48,813 nt of DNA from Roseococcus sp. (GCF_019747315.1 NZ_JAIEQY010000071.1:1-48813); one strand, 5' to 3'. Numbered from the stretch's first letter, positions 8,095 through 16,182 are shown. Numbers and translations: made by a program. Notes: generated from the sequence alone by a model not told the origin.

Positions 8095-9066
8095 ATGATC
8101 AGCCCCATCACCCGCCGTGCGCTGCTGGGCGCGGGCGCCGCGCTCCCGCTGGCCACACCGGCGCTGGCGGCCTTTCCGGAACAGCCCATCCGGGTGATCG
8201 TGCCCTGGAATGCCGGGGGCCTGGCCGATGTCGTGATGCGGGCGCTGGCCCCCGCCATGGCCGGGCCGCTCGGCCAGCCGGTGGTCATCGAGAATCGGCC
8301 GGGGGCGAATGGCGCAGTCGGCACGCAGGCCGTGGCCCGTGCCGCGCCAGATGGTCACACGCTGATCCTCGCCAATGCCGAGACGCATGCGATCAATCCG
8401 CTGGTCTATCCGCGCCTGCCCTATGACGCGGTCGCGGATTTCACGCCCGTGACGGTCTTCGCCCAGGGGCCCTTCGTGCTGATCACGCGGCCCAATCTGG
8501 GGGTGGAGACGCTGGATGCCTTTCTCGCCCTGGCCCGCGCGCGCGCCGGCGGCCTGACCTACGCCTCCTGGGGCATCGGCAGCACCTCGCATCTCGCGAT
8601 GGAGCGCCTGATGCGCCAGACGCGGATCGAGATGCTGCATGTGCCCTTCACCGGCGCCGCACCCGCCAGCACGGCCATCCTGGGCGGCCAGGTGGATGTG
8701 ATGTTCCTCAATGCCGGGCCGGCCGAGGCGGTGGCGCGAGATGGTCGCGCCAAGATCCTGGGCCTGGGCGCCCGCGAGCGTATCGCACTGCTGCCGCAAG
8801 TGCCGACGTTGGCCGAACTCGGCTCGCCGGTGGATGCGGCGAACTGGTTCGGGCTGCTCGGCCCGGCCCGCATGCCGCCGGAGATCGCGGCACGCCTGGC
8901 CCAGGTGGCCTCGGCGGGGTTGGCATCGCCCGCCCTGCAGGAGGTGTTCCGCATCCAGGCAGCGGTGCCGGTGACGGGCACGCCGGAAGAGATGCGCGCC
9001 TTCATCGCCGCCGACCGCGAGCGCTGGGCCTTGCTGGTCCGGGAACTCAACATCCGCCTGGATTAG
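8095..9066 (+). CDS. Bug/TctC-family periplasmic solute receptor
   Basis: 323 residues. An N-terminal Tat/Sec-like signal (TRRALLGAGAALPLATPALA) is followed by FPEQPIRVIVPWNAGGLADVV and VVIENRPGANGAVGTQAVA, both typical of the family. A GGAAGGA ribosome site precedes the ATG. It is the second receptor in the cluster and differs clearly from the one at 3872, so the pathway may take up two related acids. It has its own promoter with an overlapping operator-like site and no membrane-transporter partner here. Confidence 0.88.
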   Translation: MISPITRRALLGAGAALPLATPALAAFPEQPIRVIVPWNAGGLADVVMRALAPAMAGPLGQPVVIENRPGANGAVGTQAVARAAPDGHTLILANAETHAINPLVYPRLPYDAVADFTPVTVFAQGPFVLITRPNLGVETLDAFLALARARAGGLTYASWGIGSTSHLAMERLMRQTRIEMLHVPFTGAAPASTAILGGQVDVMFLNAGPAEAVARDGRAKILGLGARERIALLPQVPTLAELGSPVDAANWFGLLGPARMPPEIAARLAQVASAGLASPALQEVFRIQAAVPVTGTPEEMRAFIAADRERWALLVRELNIRLD

Positions 9067-9085
9067 CGGGGCCTTTCGCCCGGAG

Positions 9086-9102
9086 CCTCGCAGGCAGCGA
9101 GG
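9086..9102. promoter_or_regulatory. Activator palindrome upstream of the epimerase gene
   Basis: CCTCGC-AGGCA-GCGAGG is an inverted repeat with 6-bp perfect arms. Its core, TCGCAGGCAGCGA (9088-9100), is the one-mismatch form of the TCGCA-N3-TGCGA palindrome found at every strong -24/-12 promoter of this locus. It ends 8 bp before the -24 box. Confidence 0.55.
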
Positions 9103-9108
9103 CACCCC

Positions 9109-9124
9109 AGGCACGGCGCTTGAT
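9109..9124 (+). promoter_or_regulatory. Sigma-54-type -24/-12 promoter for the epimerase gene
   Basis: AGGCACGGCGCTTGAT keeps GG at -24 and the TTG of the -12 box, with the required 10-base spacing, but has GA in place of the -12 GC. It is the weakest-matching plus-strand member of the set. The expected transcription start is near 9134. Confidence 0.45.
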
Positions 9125-9125
9125 G

Positions 9126-9156
9126 AAGATCCTCCGCAACATCTGCGGAGAATCTT
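9126..9156 (+). promoter_or_regulatory. Hairpin spanning the ribosome-binding site of the epimerase gene
   Basis: Arms CTCCGCA (9132-9138) and TGCGGAG (9144-9150) pair perfectly. After one mismatch, pairing extends through AAGAT/ATCTT, giving a 13-position stem. The GGAG ribosome site (9147-9150) lies in the 3' arm. The predicted sigma-54 start falls inside the 5' arm, so the RNA hairpin may be partial and the palindrome might instead be a DNA site. Confidence 0.4.
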
Positions 9157-9159
9157 CTC

Positions 9160-10098
9160 ATGGCGCTCTATCTCATCACCGGCGGCGCCGGCTTCATCGG
9201 CTCGCATCTGGCGGATGCGCTGATCGCGCGTGGCGACCAGGTCCGCATCCTGGATGATCTCTCCACCGGAAAGCTGGAAAATCTGCCGCGCGGCGCGGAG
9301 TTCATTGAGGGCGATGTGGCCGATGCGGCCATGGTGGGGCGTGCCATGCGGGGTGTCGCCGGCTGCTTCCACCTGGCCGCCATCGCCTCGGTCGCGCGCT
9401 CCAACGAGGACTGGCTGGGCACGCACCGCACCAATCTCACCGGCACGGTCACGGTCCTGGACGCGGCGCGCGCGGAGGGGCGCAAGCCCGTCGTCTATGC
9501 CTCCTCCGCCGCCATCTATGGCAACCCCGCCAGCATGCCGATCGCCGAGAGCACCCAGGCGCGGCCGCTCACCGCCTATGGCGCGGATAAGCTCGGTTCC
9601 GAACTGCACGCCGAGATCGCCTGGCAGGTGCATGGCGTGCCGACCTTCGGTTGCCGCTTCTTCAACGTCTACGGACCGCGGCAAGATCCGCTTTCGCCCT
9701 ATAGCGGCGTGATCTCCATCTTCGCCCGCCGCGTTGCATCGGGCGAGGAGCTCACCATCAACGGCACGGGCGAGCAGGTGCGGGATTTCGTCTATGTGGC
9801 TGATGTCGTGCGGCATCTCCTGGGCGGCATGGCGCTGCTGCGCCGGGCGCCGCAGGCCACGGTGATCAATGTCTGCACTGGGCGCGCGACCTCCCTGCTG
9901 GAATTGCTGGCGGCGCTCGAGCGCGTCTGCGGCCGCGCCGCACGCCGCCGCTTCGGGCCGGAACGGCAGGGCGATATCCGCCTCTCGCTGGGCGACCCCG
10001 CCCGCGCCACCGCCCTGCTCGGGACCAGTGCCACGACGCGGCTTGATCAGGGGCTTGCGGCCACGCTCGGGCTGGTGGATGTCGCGGTCGCGGCCTGA
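9160..10098 (+). CDS. NAD-dependent sugar-nucleotide epimerase (UDP-glucose 4-epimerase type)
   Basis: 312 residues, extended SDR. The NAD loop is ITGGAGFIGSHLADAL, and the catalytic triad is in YASSAAIYG and YGADK (YxxxK). CRFFNVYGPRQDP and GEQVRDFVYVADVV are typical of UDP-glucose/UDP-GlcNAc 4-epimerases. It likely supplies a galactose- or GalNAc-type nucleotide sugar to the exopolysaccharide. It is the first gene of the locus, behind a candidate sigma-54 promoter, and its 3' end overlaps the convergent polymerase gene by 52 bp. Confidence 0.88.
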   Translation: MALYLITGGAGFIGSHLADALIARGDQVRILDDLSTGKLENLPRGAEFIEGDVADAAMVGRAMRGVAGCFHLAAIASVARSNEDWLGTHRTNLTGTVTVLDAARAEGRKPVVYASSAAIYGNPASMPIAESTQARPLTAYGADKLGSELHAEIAWQVHGVPTFGCRFFNVYGPRQDPLSPYSGVISIFARRVASGEELTINGTGEQVRDFVYVADVVRHLLGGMALLRRAPQATVINVCTGRATSLLELLAALERVCGRAARRRFGPERQGDIRLSLGDPARATALLGTSATTRLDQGLAATLGLVDVAVAA

Positions 10099-11444
10099 GC
10101 CAGCACGTATCGGCTGGTCGCGGCGGCCAGTGCCAGCAGGATATAGACCGGCCAGGTGAAGGCCTGGGTGAGGAAGGTGCCGGAGACGATGAAGCCGGCC
10201 ATTCCCGCGAGCACGGCCTGGGCCATGGCATAGGCGGCGGGTTGGTAGTCCACTCCCGTCCGCTCCGGCGACAATTCCCGCGCCGAGGCGATGGACGAGC
10301 GAACCACGCGCACGCACATCCAGACGAAGACGAAGAAGGCCGGGAAGCCGCCTTCCGCCAGCACCGCGAACCAGGTGCTGTGCACCGCCTTGGCAAAGCC
10401 CTCCCACCAATCCGAGTAATAGAAGAAGTTCGGGATGTAGCAGTTGAGGCCGACGCCGGTGAGCGGTCGGCCCACCGCCATGCGCCAGGCAGCGATCCAG
10501 GCCTCCAGCCGGCCCATGGCGCTCTCATCAATCGCGCCGCCCTCAGCGGCACCGCCCGATTGCCGACCGCCCACGCCGGCCGCGACGAAAAGGCCAAGTA
10601 ACCCCAGGGCCCCACCACCGAAGAGCACAGCCTTGGACTGGATGCGCCGCGCGGCGAAGACGCCCAGCACGGCGACGATGCCCAGCAGGCCGCCACGGCT
10701 CTGCGTCTCCAGGATCGCCATGATGATGAGCACAGCGCCGAGCAGCCCGAAGCCGCGGCTCAACAGCCCGGTCTTCGGCGTCAGCACCAGGGCAACCGCG
10801 AAGGAGAGCGGAAACAGCAGGACGAGCGAGAGATCATTCGGATCGCCCAGCACGGAGCCCATGTCGCGCCCGATGGTGACGCGCGTGCCTTCTACCAGAC
10901 CGATCTCGTTGATCGCGTTGGAGATGGCGACGGCCGCCACCAGGATGCCCGCCAGCACGAAGGCCCGCGCGGCCAACGCGAAATCCCCCGGCGCCCGCGC
11001 CAGCGACGCGATGGCGAAGGTCATGATGGCGATCTTCACATAGGTGTCGGTCCAATAGGCAATGGCGATGTCGCGCCCGCTGGCGATGGGCAGCCCAAGC
11101 GTCATCAGCCCAAACAGAATGGCGAAGAGCTTGAGCTCCGGGCTCCAGGCGATGCGGATGCGCTGCGTCACCACCAGCGCGCCCAGCACTACCAGCGAGC
11201 CCACGGCCAGGAGCTGCGGCAGGCGCAACGGGTTCAGCACGGGAAAGGCCTCGTGCAGGCGGAAGAAGGTAAAGAGGATGAAGAGCAGGCAGAGCAGGAA
11301 GGGCGCGCGAAAGGCCAGGATGCCCGCGATCGGCACCATGGCGATGGCCACCGGCACCGCCGGATGCGGCACGAACCAGGAGACCAGCCCCACCACCGTC
11401 ACGGCGAGGAGCACGACCCCGAGCTGAATCCGCCAGCTATCCAT
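10047..11444 (-). CDS. O-antigen ligase / Wzy-type polysaccharide polymerase
   Basis: 465 residues with about 11 hydrophobic membrane spans. The large periplasmic loop carries RLEAWIAAWRMAVGRPLTGVG and AVHSTWFAVLAEGGFPAFF, the Wzy_C signature with its conserved histidine. In this setting the likely role is polymerisation of flipped repeat units in the periplasm rather than lipid A ligation. It overlaps the flippase gene upstream by 8 bp and is the last gene of a three-gene minus-strand operon. Confidence 0.85.
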   Translation of the reverse strand: MDSWRIQLGVVLLAVTVVGLVSWFVPHPAVPVAIAMVPIAGILAFRAPFLLCLLFILFTFFRLHEAFPVLNPLRLPQLLAVGSLVVLGALVVTQRIRIAWSPELKLFAILFGLMTLGLPIASGRDIAIAYWTDTYVKIAIMTFAIASLARAPGDFALAARAFVLAGILVAAVAISNAINEIGLVEGTRVTIGRDMGSVLGDPNDLSLVLLFPLSFAVALVLTPKTGLLSRGFGLLGAVLIIMAILETQSRGGLLGIVAVLGVFAARRIQSKAVLFGGGALGLLGLFVAAGVGGRQSGGAAEGGAIDESAMGRLEAWIAAWRMAVGRPLTGVGLNCYIPNFFYYSDWWEGFAKAVHSTWFAVLAEGGFPAFFVFVWMCVRVVRSSIASARELSPERTGVDYQPAAYAMAQAVLAGMAGFIVSGTFLTQAFTWPVYILLALAAATSRYVLAQAATATSTSPSVAASP

Positions 11445-12819
11445 GCGAAAACCGGGGTGCAGGCAACAGGCCGAGCGCCATTCCGAGCGGCAGGCTGGCC
11501 GCCAGCAGCATGAGACCGATCGGCAAGGGCAGCAGCACGGCGGCCAGGCCCGACCCAGCCAGCGCCGCGATGCGCCACAGCCGGTAATCCAACTGTACCG
11601 CCCGCTGCGAGAACCAGAGGAAGAGGCCGAGCCGGACGCCCTGGGCGAGCAGCGTTGCGAAGATCGCGCCCATCACGCCATGCATGGGGATCAGCAGCAG
11701 ATAGGCCAGCACCGCCACCACGGCGGCCGTTCCGTTCACCAACATCGGGACCGTCCCCGTCCGGCCCATGTAGCAGCCGACATTCACCAAGCTGCCCAGC
11801 GATTGCAGCGCCAGCGCCGTGCAGAGCCAGGGCAGGTAGTCCGCCGCCGCATGATAGGCCGGGGGTGTCGCAAGATGGATCAGCACCGGCCCGCCCAGGG
11901 CCGTGCCCGCCGCGGCAAGCACGACCAGCGCGCCGCCCATTCCCACCACGCGCGCCGTCTGGCGATGTCCATTTTCGGCCTCCAGCAGGGCAATCCGCCG
12001 GGGATACCACCATAATTCGAAGGGCTGCGTCAGCAGGGCGGAGACCAGGGCGATTTTGGCCGCCAGCGCATAATGCGCCAGCGCCTCGGGCGTCACCGCG
12101 CCGGCCAGAAACCAGCGATCCGCCGTGCCGAGCGCGAAGGAAGCGAGGCCGCCCCCCGTCAGCGGCAGGCCATAGGCCAGCAGGCGCGGCCAGATCCGCG
12201 GCGCGAAGGCGATCCCCGTCTCGCGCGATTGGCCCGCCACCAGCAGGAGCGCAGTGAAGCCCGCCGCGACCGCGCCGGCCGCCAGCACCCCGGCGACCCC
12301 GTAGCCCGACCAAAGCAGCGCCGCCGCCAGCCCCGCCTGGGCTGTGCCGCGCACCACCATCACCAGGGACCAGGCCAGCGCCCGTCCCTGCATGCGCAGC
12401 CAGGCCAGCGGCACGCCGATGGCGGCCTCCATCGCCACGGCGGCGCCCAGCAGGGTGACCTCGATGGGCGGCGCCGGCAGGGGCAGCCATGCGCCGGCCG
12501 GGGCCAGCAACACCGCCAGGATCACACCCAGCGCGGCCAGCAGGACGGCCAGGCCCAGCACGCGTGCCGCCATCGCAGCGCCCTCCCGCCCCGGCGCCGC
12601 GCCGAAGCGGTAGAGCGTGTCCACCAGCCCGGCGCCGGCCAGCAGCGCCGCGATCTCCGCGGCGCTGGAGAGCAATTCCAGCCGCGCGAATTCCGCCGGG
12701 GCCAGATGCGCCGTCACCAGCGGCAGGAGCAGCAGGGACAGCCCCTTGGTCCAGGCCAGGGCCATCGCATACAGGGCGGCAGCCCGCAGCGGCGCTGGAA
12801 TGCGTGCAAGGCGCTTCAT
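11437..12819 (-). CDS. Polysaccharide flippase (Wzx/MATE-like)
   Basis: 460 residues, hydrophobic along its whole length with roughly 12-14 membrane segments. It opens with MKRLARIPAPLRAAALYAMALAWTKGLSLLLLPLVT, and the early block LAPAEFARLELLSSAAEIAALL is typical of the polysaccharide biosynthesis (Wzx/RfbX) family. It would flip lipid-linked repeat units across the inner membrane. The chosen ATG overlaps the upstream glycosyltransferase stop (ATGA); a longer frame upstream has no membrane character. Together with the polymerase it marks the locus as Wzx/Wzy-dependent. Confidence 0.85.
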   Translation of the reverse strand: MKRLARIPAPLRAAALYAMALAWTKGLSLLLLPLVTAHLAPAEFARLELLSSAAEIAALLAGAGLVDTLYRFGAAPGREGAAMAARVLGLAVLLAALGVILAVLLAPAGAWLPLPAPPIEVTLLGAAVAMEAAIGVPLAWLRMQGRALAWSLVMVVRGTAQAGLAAALLWSGYGVAGVLAAGAVAAGFTALLLVAGQSRETGIAFAPRIWPRLLAYGLPLTGGGLASFALGTADRWFLAGAVTPEALAHYALAAKIALVSALLTQPFELWWYPRRIALLEAENGHRQTARVVGMGGALVVLAAAGTALGGPVLIHLATPPAYHAAADYLPWLCTALALQSLGSLVNVGCYMGRTGTVPMLVNGTAAVVAVLAYLLLIPMHGVMGAIFATLLAQGVRLGLFLWFSQRAVQLDYRLWRIAALAGSGLAAVLLPLPIGLMLLAASLPLGMALGLLPAPRFSHG

Positions 12820-13976
12820 GCCGCCAGCCCCTCGATGGCGCGTGTCAGGTTCGCGGCCTGGGCGCGCAGCGTAAACATCGCCTCGACCCGGGCCCGCCCT
12901 GCATGTCCCAGGGCCCAGCGCTCGTCGCAGCTCAGCGCGCCCAGCCAACCAAGCCCGGCCGAGAGTGCCTTCACATCGCCCGGCGGCACCAGACGCCCCG
13001 TCTCCGGCGCGACCATTTCCTTGATGCCCATGAGCGCGGAGGCGAGGACCGGGAGCCCCATGGCCATCGCCTCCTTCACCACCAAGGGGCCGGTATCGCG
13101 GTCGCCATTGTCGGTGATGACATAGGGCGCGACGAAGCCTCGATAGGCGGGCGCGTGCTCGCTGATCCAGCCTGAGGGCCGCGCGCCCATCAGATGGACG
13201 TGTGCACCAAGGCCGAGGGCATCGCGCAGGGAGCGGATCTCCGCCCGCAGCGGCCCATCGCCAACCACATCCACCACAGGGCGCTGTTCCGGAGGGAGGG
13301 CATGCAAGGCCCGGAGCAACGCCTGGTAACCCTTTTGCGGGGCAAGGCGGCCAATGGCGAGCAGCCGCCCGTGATCTCTCCCCGTGCCGGGCTGGAACCG
13401 CGCCGGATCCACCCCGCAGAACAGCGTCTCGACCCGTGCCGTGGGGGCCAGGACGCGGAAATCCGCCGCCATGTCATGGCAGGTGGCGAAGGCGATGTCG
13501 GAATGGGCCAGCTTGGCCGCAAGATCGACCGGCGTGCCATAGATGTCATAGCCATGGCCAATGAAGGAGCAGGTGATGCCGGCCAGCCGCGCGCCGATGA
13601 TGGCCGTCGCAGCCGCCGAATGCGCGAAATGCGCGTGGATATGCCTGGCTCCCTCCCGCCGCGCGATCCGCGCGAGCCGTGCGCCGGCCAGCCAGAGGGA
13701 GCGGCGCGGCAGGCCCTGCTGGGCCTGGAGGAAGGGAATGGCGGCGCGCACCCCGCCCAGGCTGCCAAGCAGGGAAGGGAGGCCGGCTTCCGCGCCGAGG
13801 GCCAGGGTTTCCGCCCGGAACACCTCGTCATCAGGCTGGCAGGGGCCATTGAAGGGCGCCAGAGCAACCGGCACGATCCTGTGCCCATGCGCCCGCATGG
13901 CGCGGATCTCGTTGGAGACGAAGGTTTCCGACAGCACGGGAAAGGCCGCAAGGGCGTAGAGGATGGTGTTGGGCAT
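12816..13976 (-). CDS. Glycosyltransferase family 4 (WcaL/AmsK-like)
   Basis: 386 residues. The N terminus (YALAAFPVLSETFVSNEI) and IHAHFAHSAAATAIIGARLAGI are typical of colanic-acid/amylovoran-type GT4 enzymes. The C-terminal donor domain has LLAIGRLAPQKGYQALLRAL and GPLVVKEAMAMGLPVLAS (E-x7-E type). It transfers a sugar to the growing repeat unit on the cytoplasmic face. The ATG has AAGGAG 10 bp upstream. It is the first gene of the GT-flippase-polymerase operon, driven by the minus-strand sigma-54 promoter at 14007-14022. Confidence 0.87.
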   Translation of the reverse strand: MPNTILYALAAFPVLSETFVSNEIRAMRAHGHRIVPVALAPFNGPCQPDDEVFRAETLALGAEAGLPSLLGSLGGVRAAIPFLQAQQGLPRRSLWLAGARLARIARREGARHIHAHFAHSAAATAIIGARLAGITCSFIGHGYDIYGTPVDLAAKLAHSDIAFATCHDMAADFRVLAPTARVETLFCGVDPARFQPGTGRDHGRLLAIGRLAPQKGYQALLRALHALPPEQRPVVDVVGDGPLRAEIRSLRDALGLGAHVHLMGARPSGWISEHAPAYRGFVAPYVITDNGDRDTGPLVVKEAMAMGLPVLASALMGIKEMVAPETGRLVPPGDVKALSAGLGWLGALSCDERWALGHAGRARVEAMFTLRAQAANLTRAIEGLAA

Positions 13977-14006
13977 AGCGTCGGTCTCCTTTGGCGCCGT
14001 GCCCCT

Positions 14007-14022
14007 CGCAGGCCCTGTGCCA
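14007..14022 (-). promoter_or_regulatory. Sigma-54-type promoter for the GT-flippase-polymerase operon
   Basis: On the minus strand, TGGCACAGGGCCTGCG has a perfect TGGCAC -24 box and a CTGC -12 box with correct spacing. It lies 31 bp upstream of the ATG at 13976. It is 8 bp from the shared palindrome at 14031-14043. Confidence 0.6.
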
Positions 14023-14030
14023 GTGCTGTC

Positions 14031-14043
14031 TCGCAGGTTGCGA
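14031..14043. promoter_or_regulatory. Activator palindrome shared by two divergent promoters
   Basis: TCGCAGGTTGCGA is a perfect TCGCA-N3-TGCGA inverted repeat. It lies 8 bp from the minus-strand -24 box (14022) and 7 bp from the plus-strand -24 box (14051), so one site could serve both promoters symmetrically. Confidence 0.65.
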
Positions 14044-14050
14044 AAGGCCC

Positions 14051-14066
14051 TGGCCCGCCGGTTGCA
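14051..14066 (+). promoter_or_regulatory. Sigma-54-type promoter for the GT2 gene
   Basis: TGGCCCGCCGGTTGCA matches the consensus YTGGCACG-N4-TTGCW at all core positions except one C for A at -22. It lies 28 bp upstream of the glycosyltransferase ATG, which has AAGGAG at 14081-14086. Confidence 0.65.
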
Positions 14067-14094
14067 CCCTACGCGGGGAGAAGGAGCCCCACCC

Positions 14095-15009
14095 ATGACC
14101 GAAACGCCCCGCGTCAGCATCATCATCCCCACCCGCAACGCCGCTGGCTGGCTGGCGCGGGCAATTTTCTCCATCGGCCCGATGGCCGAGGCGGAAATCC
14201 TTGTGGTGGATGACGGTTCGACTGATTCCACGCCTGGGCTGCTGGCACAATTCGCCGAGCATGATCCCCGGCTGCGCCTTCTCGTCGGCATCGGTGAGGG
14301 CGCATCGGCGGCGCGCAACCTGGCCATCGGCGCCGCCCGGGCACCGCTCATCGCTTTCCTTGACGCCGATGACCGCTGGCGGCTGGGCAAGCTGGAGGCG
14401 CAACTCGCTTTCCACGAGGCGCACCCCGAAATGGGCTTCTCCTTCACGGATTACCGGCACGTCACCGCCACGCGCGAGGATCGCGGCCCTTGCTTCGCCT
14501 ATTGGCCGCGTTTCGCCGCAAGCCTCGCAGGCCGCGAAACGCCCTTCCTCGTCGCGGCGGCCCCCGCCACACTGCTGGCGGAAAACGTCGTGGGCACCTC
14601 TACCGTCATGGTCCGCACCGATTTGCTGCGCGCGGCGGGCGGCTTCGACCGCAACATGTCACAATCCGAGGATTGGGACCTCTGGCTGCGCCTCGCCGCC
14701 CTTGCGCCCGTGGGATGCCTGCCCCAGGTGCTGACGGAATACACCATGCACCGGCCCGGCAATCTCTCGGGAGAACGAAGCGCACGGCTCGACGCGATGC
14801 GGATCATTGCGCGCCGGCATGGTCCGGCGGCACAGCGGCTGGACCCCTCGGCCCTGCGCAGCTGCGCGGCCCGCCTGCTGGTCGCGAGCGCGGAGGCGGC
14901 GGCGGCGGATGGCGCGCGGCTGAAGGCGGCGGCGCTGCATCTGGGCGCGGCGCTGCGCCAGCCCGCCCGGCGGCATTTCCGGGAAGCCGCCGCGGCGCTG
15001 CTGCGCTGA
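14095..15009 (+). CDS. Glycosyltransferase family 2
   Basis: 304 residues. VSIIIPTRNAAGWLARAI opens the GT-A fold. VVDDGSTDSTPGLL and AFLDADDRW give the DXD-type metal and nucleotide-binding residues, and SQSEDWDLWLRLA is the acceptor-side ED motif. It adds one sugar to the repeat unit in the cytoplasm. The chosen ATG has an AAGGAG site 8 bp upstream and follows a strong sigma-54 promoter; a longer frame runs back through that promoter and is rejected. It converges on the next glycosyltransferase gene. Confidence 0.88.
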   Translation: MTETPRVSIIIPTRNAAGWLARAIFSIGPMAEAEILVVDDGSTDSTPGLLAQFAEHDPRLRLLVGIGEGASAARNLAIGAARAPLIAFLDADDRWRLGKLEAQLAFHEAHPEMGFSFTDYRHVTATREDRGPCFAYWPRFAASLAGRETPFLVAAAPATLLAENVVGTSTVMVRTDLLRAAGGFDRNMSQSEDWDLWLRLAALAPVGCLPQVLTEYTMHRPGNLSGERSARLDAMRIIARRHGPAAQRLDPSALRSCAARLLVASAEAAAADGARLKAAALHLGAALRQPARRHFREAAAALLR

Positions 15010-15015
15010 GCCGGC

Positions 15016-15043
15016 GGGAGAAGGGGCCCGGGCCCGCTTCCCG
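15016..15043. terminator. Bidirectional terminator between convergent glycosyltransferase genes
   Basis: A near-palindrome centred on GGGCCCGGGCCC, flanked by GGGAGAAG and CTTCCC, forms a long GC-rich stem in both directions. It fills the 37-bp gap between two convergent stops. There is no clear T tract. Confidence 0.5.
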
Positions 15044-15046
15044 AGT

Positions 15047-16042
15047 TCAGGCTGCGCCGTCGTAGACCCTGATGATCTGCGCCACACCGGCCTCTCGGCT
15101 GTGGCGCTGCGCGATCGTGGCGCGGGCGGCGTCGCCCATGGCGCGGCGGGCCGCCCTATCCATCGCGGCCCAGCGGCCCACCGCGGCCGCCAGCGCCGGC
15201 AGGTCGCCTGGCTGGGCGAGGAAGCCGTTTTCTCCCTCGCTGATGAGTTCCGGCAGCCCGCCCAGCCCAAAGGCCGCCACTGGCACCCCATGCGCCATGG
15301 CCTCCAGCGCAGCCAGCGGCAATCCCTCGGCGCGGGAGGTGATGGCGAGCAGGCCGATCCCGCCCCAGGCCCCACCCATCCCCGGTCGGGCGCCATGCAG
15401 CACCAGGCCGGGTGAGGCGATCGCCTGGCGCATCGGGCCATCGCCGAACACTTGATAGTCGGGTCCGGGCGCCAGGCGGCTGAGCTCCGCGAAGAGATCG
15501 GGGCCCTTCTCCGGCGAAAGCCGGCCGACAAAGGCCACGGTGAGCGGCGTGCCGCCCGGCGGCTCGGGCGGCAGGGCGACGAAATTCGGAACCAACGTGC
15601 CGCCCCAGGGCAGCCGCGCCAAGATCGGGCGGCTGACGGCGATGCGCGGACCGAGGCCGGACGTCCAGCGATCCGCCGCATCATACAGCGCCAGCAGGCC
15701 CGGCGGGCGCTCGCCGGCATGGAAGCTTGCTACGCAGCGCGTGCCCGTAAGCCGCGCCGCGAGACGGCCCAGCAGATTGGCCTTGTAGCCATGCGTGTGG
15801 AGCACGGCCGGCCGGCCGGACCGCAGGCGGCGCCAAAGCGCGGCGAAACCGCCGGAGAGAACCTCCAGCGGCACCTGATCGGCGGCGAGCCTTGCCGCCA
15901 GCGGGTGCGGGCCGTGATCCTGCAGCAGCAAGACGCGCGGTGCGCGTCCCGCCTCCCGCAGCCCCGCTGCCAGCTCAGCAACATGGCTCTCGATGCCGCC
16001 AAAGCCGCTGCTGTCGAGCAGGATCCAGGTTTCGCAGCTCAT
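15047..16042 (-). CDS. Glycosyltransferase family 4
   Basis: 331 residues. ILLDSSGFGGIESHVAELAAGL and VLHTHGYKANLLGRLAARL form the acceptor domain; TVAFVGRLSPEKGPDLFAEL and SRAEGLPLAALEAMAHGVPVAA form the donor domain with the E-x7-E motif. It transfers a sugar onto the lipid-linked repeat unit. The ATG (16040-16042) has AAGGAG 6 bp upstream; 39 further upstream codons are open but run through the promoter region. A weak sigma-54-like box lies upstream at 16055-16070. Confidence 0.87.
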   Translation of the reverse strand: MSCETWILLDSSGFGGIESHVAELAAGLREAGRAPRVLLLQDHGPHPLAARLAADQVPLEVLSGGFAALWRRLRSGRPAVLHTHGYKANLLGRLAARLTGTRCVASFHAGERPPGLLALYDAADRWTSGLGPRIAVSRPILARLPWGGTLVPNFVALPPEPPGGTPLTVAFVGRLSPEKGPDLFAELSRLAPGPDYQVFGDGPMRQAIASPGLVLHGARPGMGGAWGGIGLLAITSRAEGLPLAALEAMAHGVPVAAFGLGGLPELISEGENGFLAQPGDLPALAAAVGRWAAMDRAARRAMGDAARATIAQRHSREAGVAQIIRVYDGAA

Positions 16043-16054
16043 GGCGCACTCCTT

Positions 16055-16070
16055 GTCATGTCTCGTGCCA
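16055..16070 (-). promoter_or_regulatory. Weak sigma-54-type promoter for the minus-strand glycosyltransferase
   Basis: TGGCACGAGACATGAC (minus strand) has a perfect -24 box (TGGCACG) but GA instead of GC at -12. It lies about 12 bp from the ATG at 16042, so any transcript would have almost no leader. A half-palindrome (TGCGA at 16077-16073, minus strand) lies 2 bp further upstream, and the perfect palindrome at 16097-16109 lies beyond that. Confidence 0.35.
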
Positions 16071-16096
16071 CCTCGCAGGCCGCATGCCGGCGGTCG

Positions 16097-16121
16097 TCGC
16101 AATCTGCGAGGCAGGTAGCGA
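16097..16121. promoter_or_regulatory. Tandem activator palindromes upstream of the exporter operon
   Basis: A perfect palindrome, TCGCAATCTGCGA (16097-16109), is followed after a 12-bp shift by a degenerate copy, AGGCAGGTAGCGA (16109-16121, 7 of 10 defined positions). The degenerate copy ends 9 bp before the plus-strand -24 box. The same perfect-plus-degenerate layout occurs at 31758-31782. Confidence 0.55.
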
Positions 16122-16130
16122 GCCAAGCTG

Positions 16131-16146
16131 CGGCACGGAGGTTGCT
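16131..16146 (+). promoter_or_regulatory. Sigma-54-type promoter for the exporter/regulator operon
   Basis: CGGCACGGAGGTTGCT fits GGCACG-N4-TTGCW exactly. It precedes the STAS gene by 36 bp and would drive the six-gene operon that contains the sigma-54 activator itself. Confidence 0.65.
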
Positions 16147-16182
16147 CTCCCCTCGGCATCGTCTTCCACGGAGCCCTTACTC

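Noticed and set aside
6349-10410. A 1353-codon open frame on the minus strand
   Set aside because: It lies antisense to the dehydrogenase, lactonase, Bug receptor and epimerase genes, all of which have clear family motifs and ribosome sites. Its translation is Arg/Gly/His-rich with no recognisable domain, as expected for an open antisense frame in GC-rich DNA.
16055-16070. A strong sigma-54 promoter for the minus-strand glycosyltransferase at 15047
   Set aside because: The -24 box is perfect, but the -12 GC is missing and only about 12 bp separate it from the ATG. It is kept only as a weak candidate.
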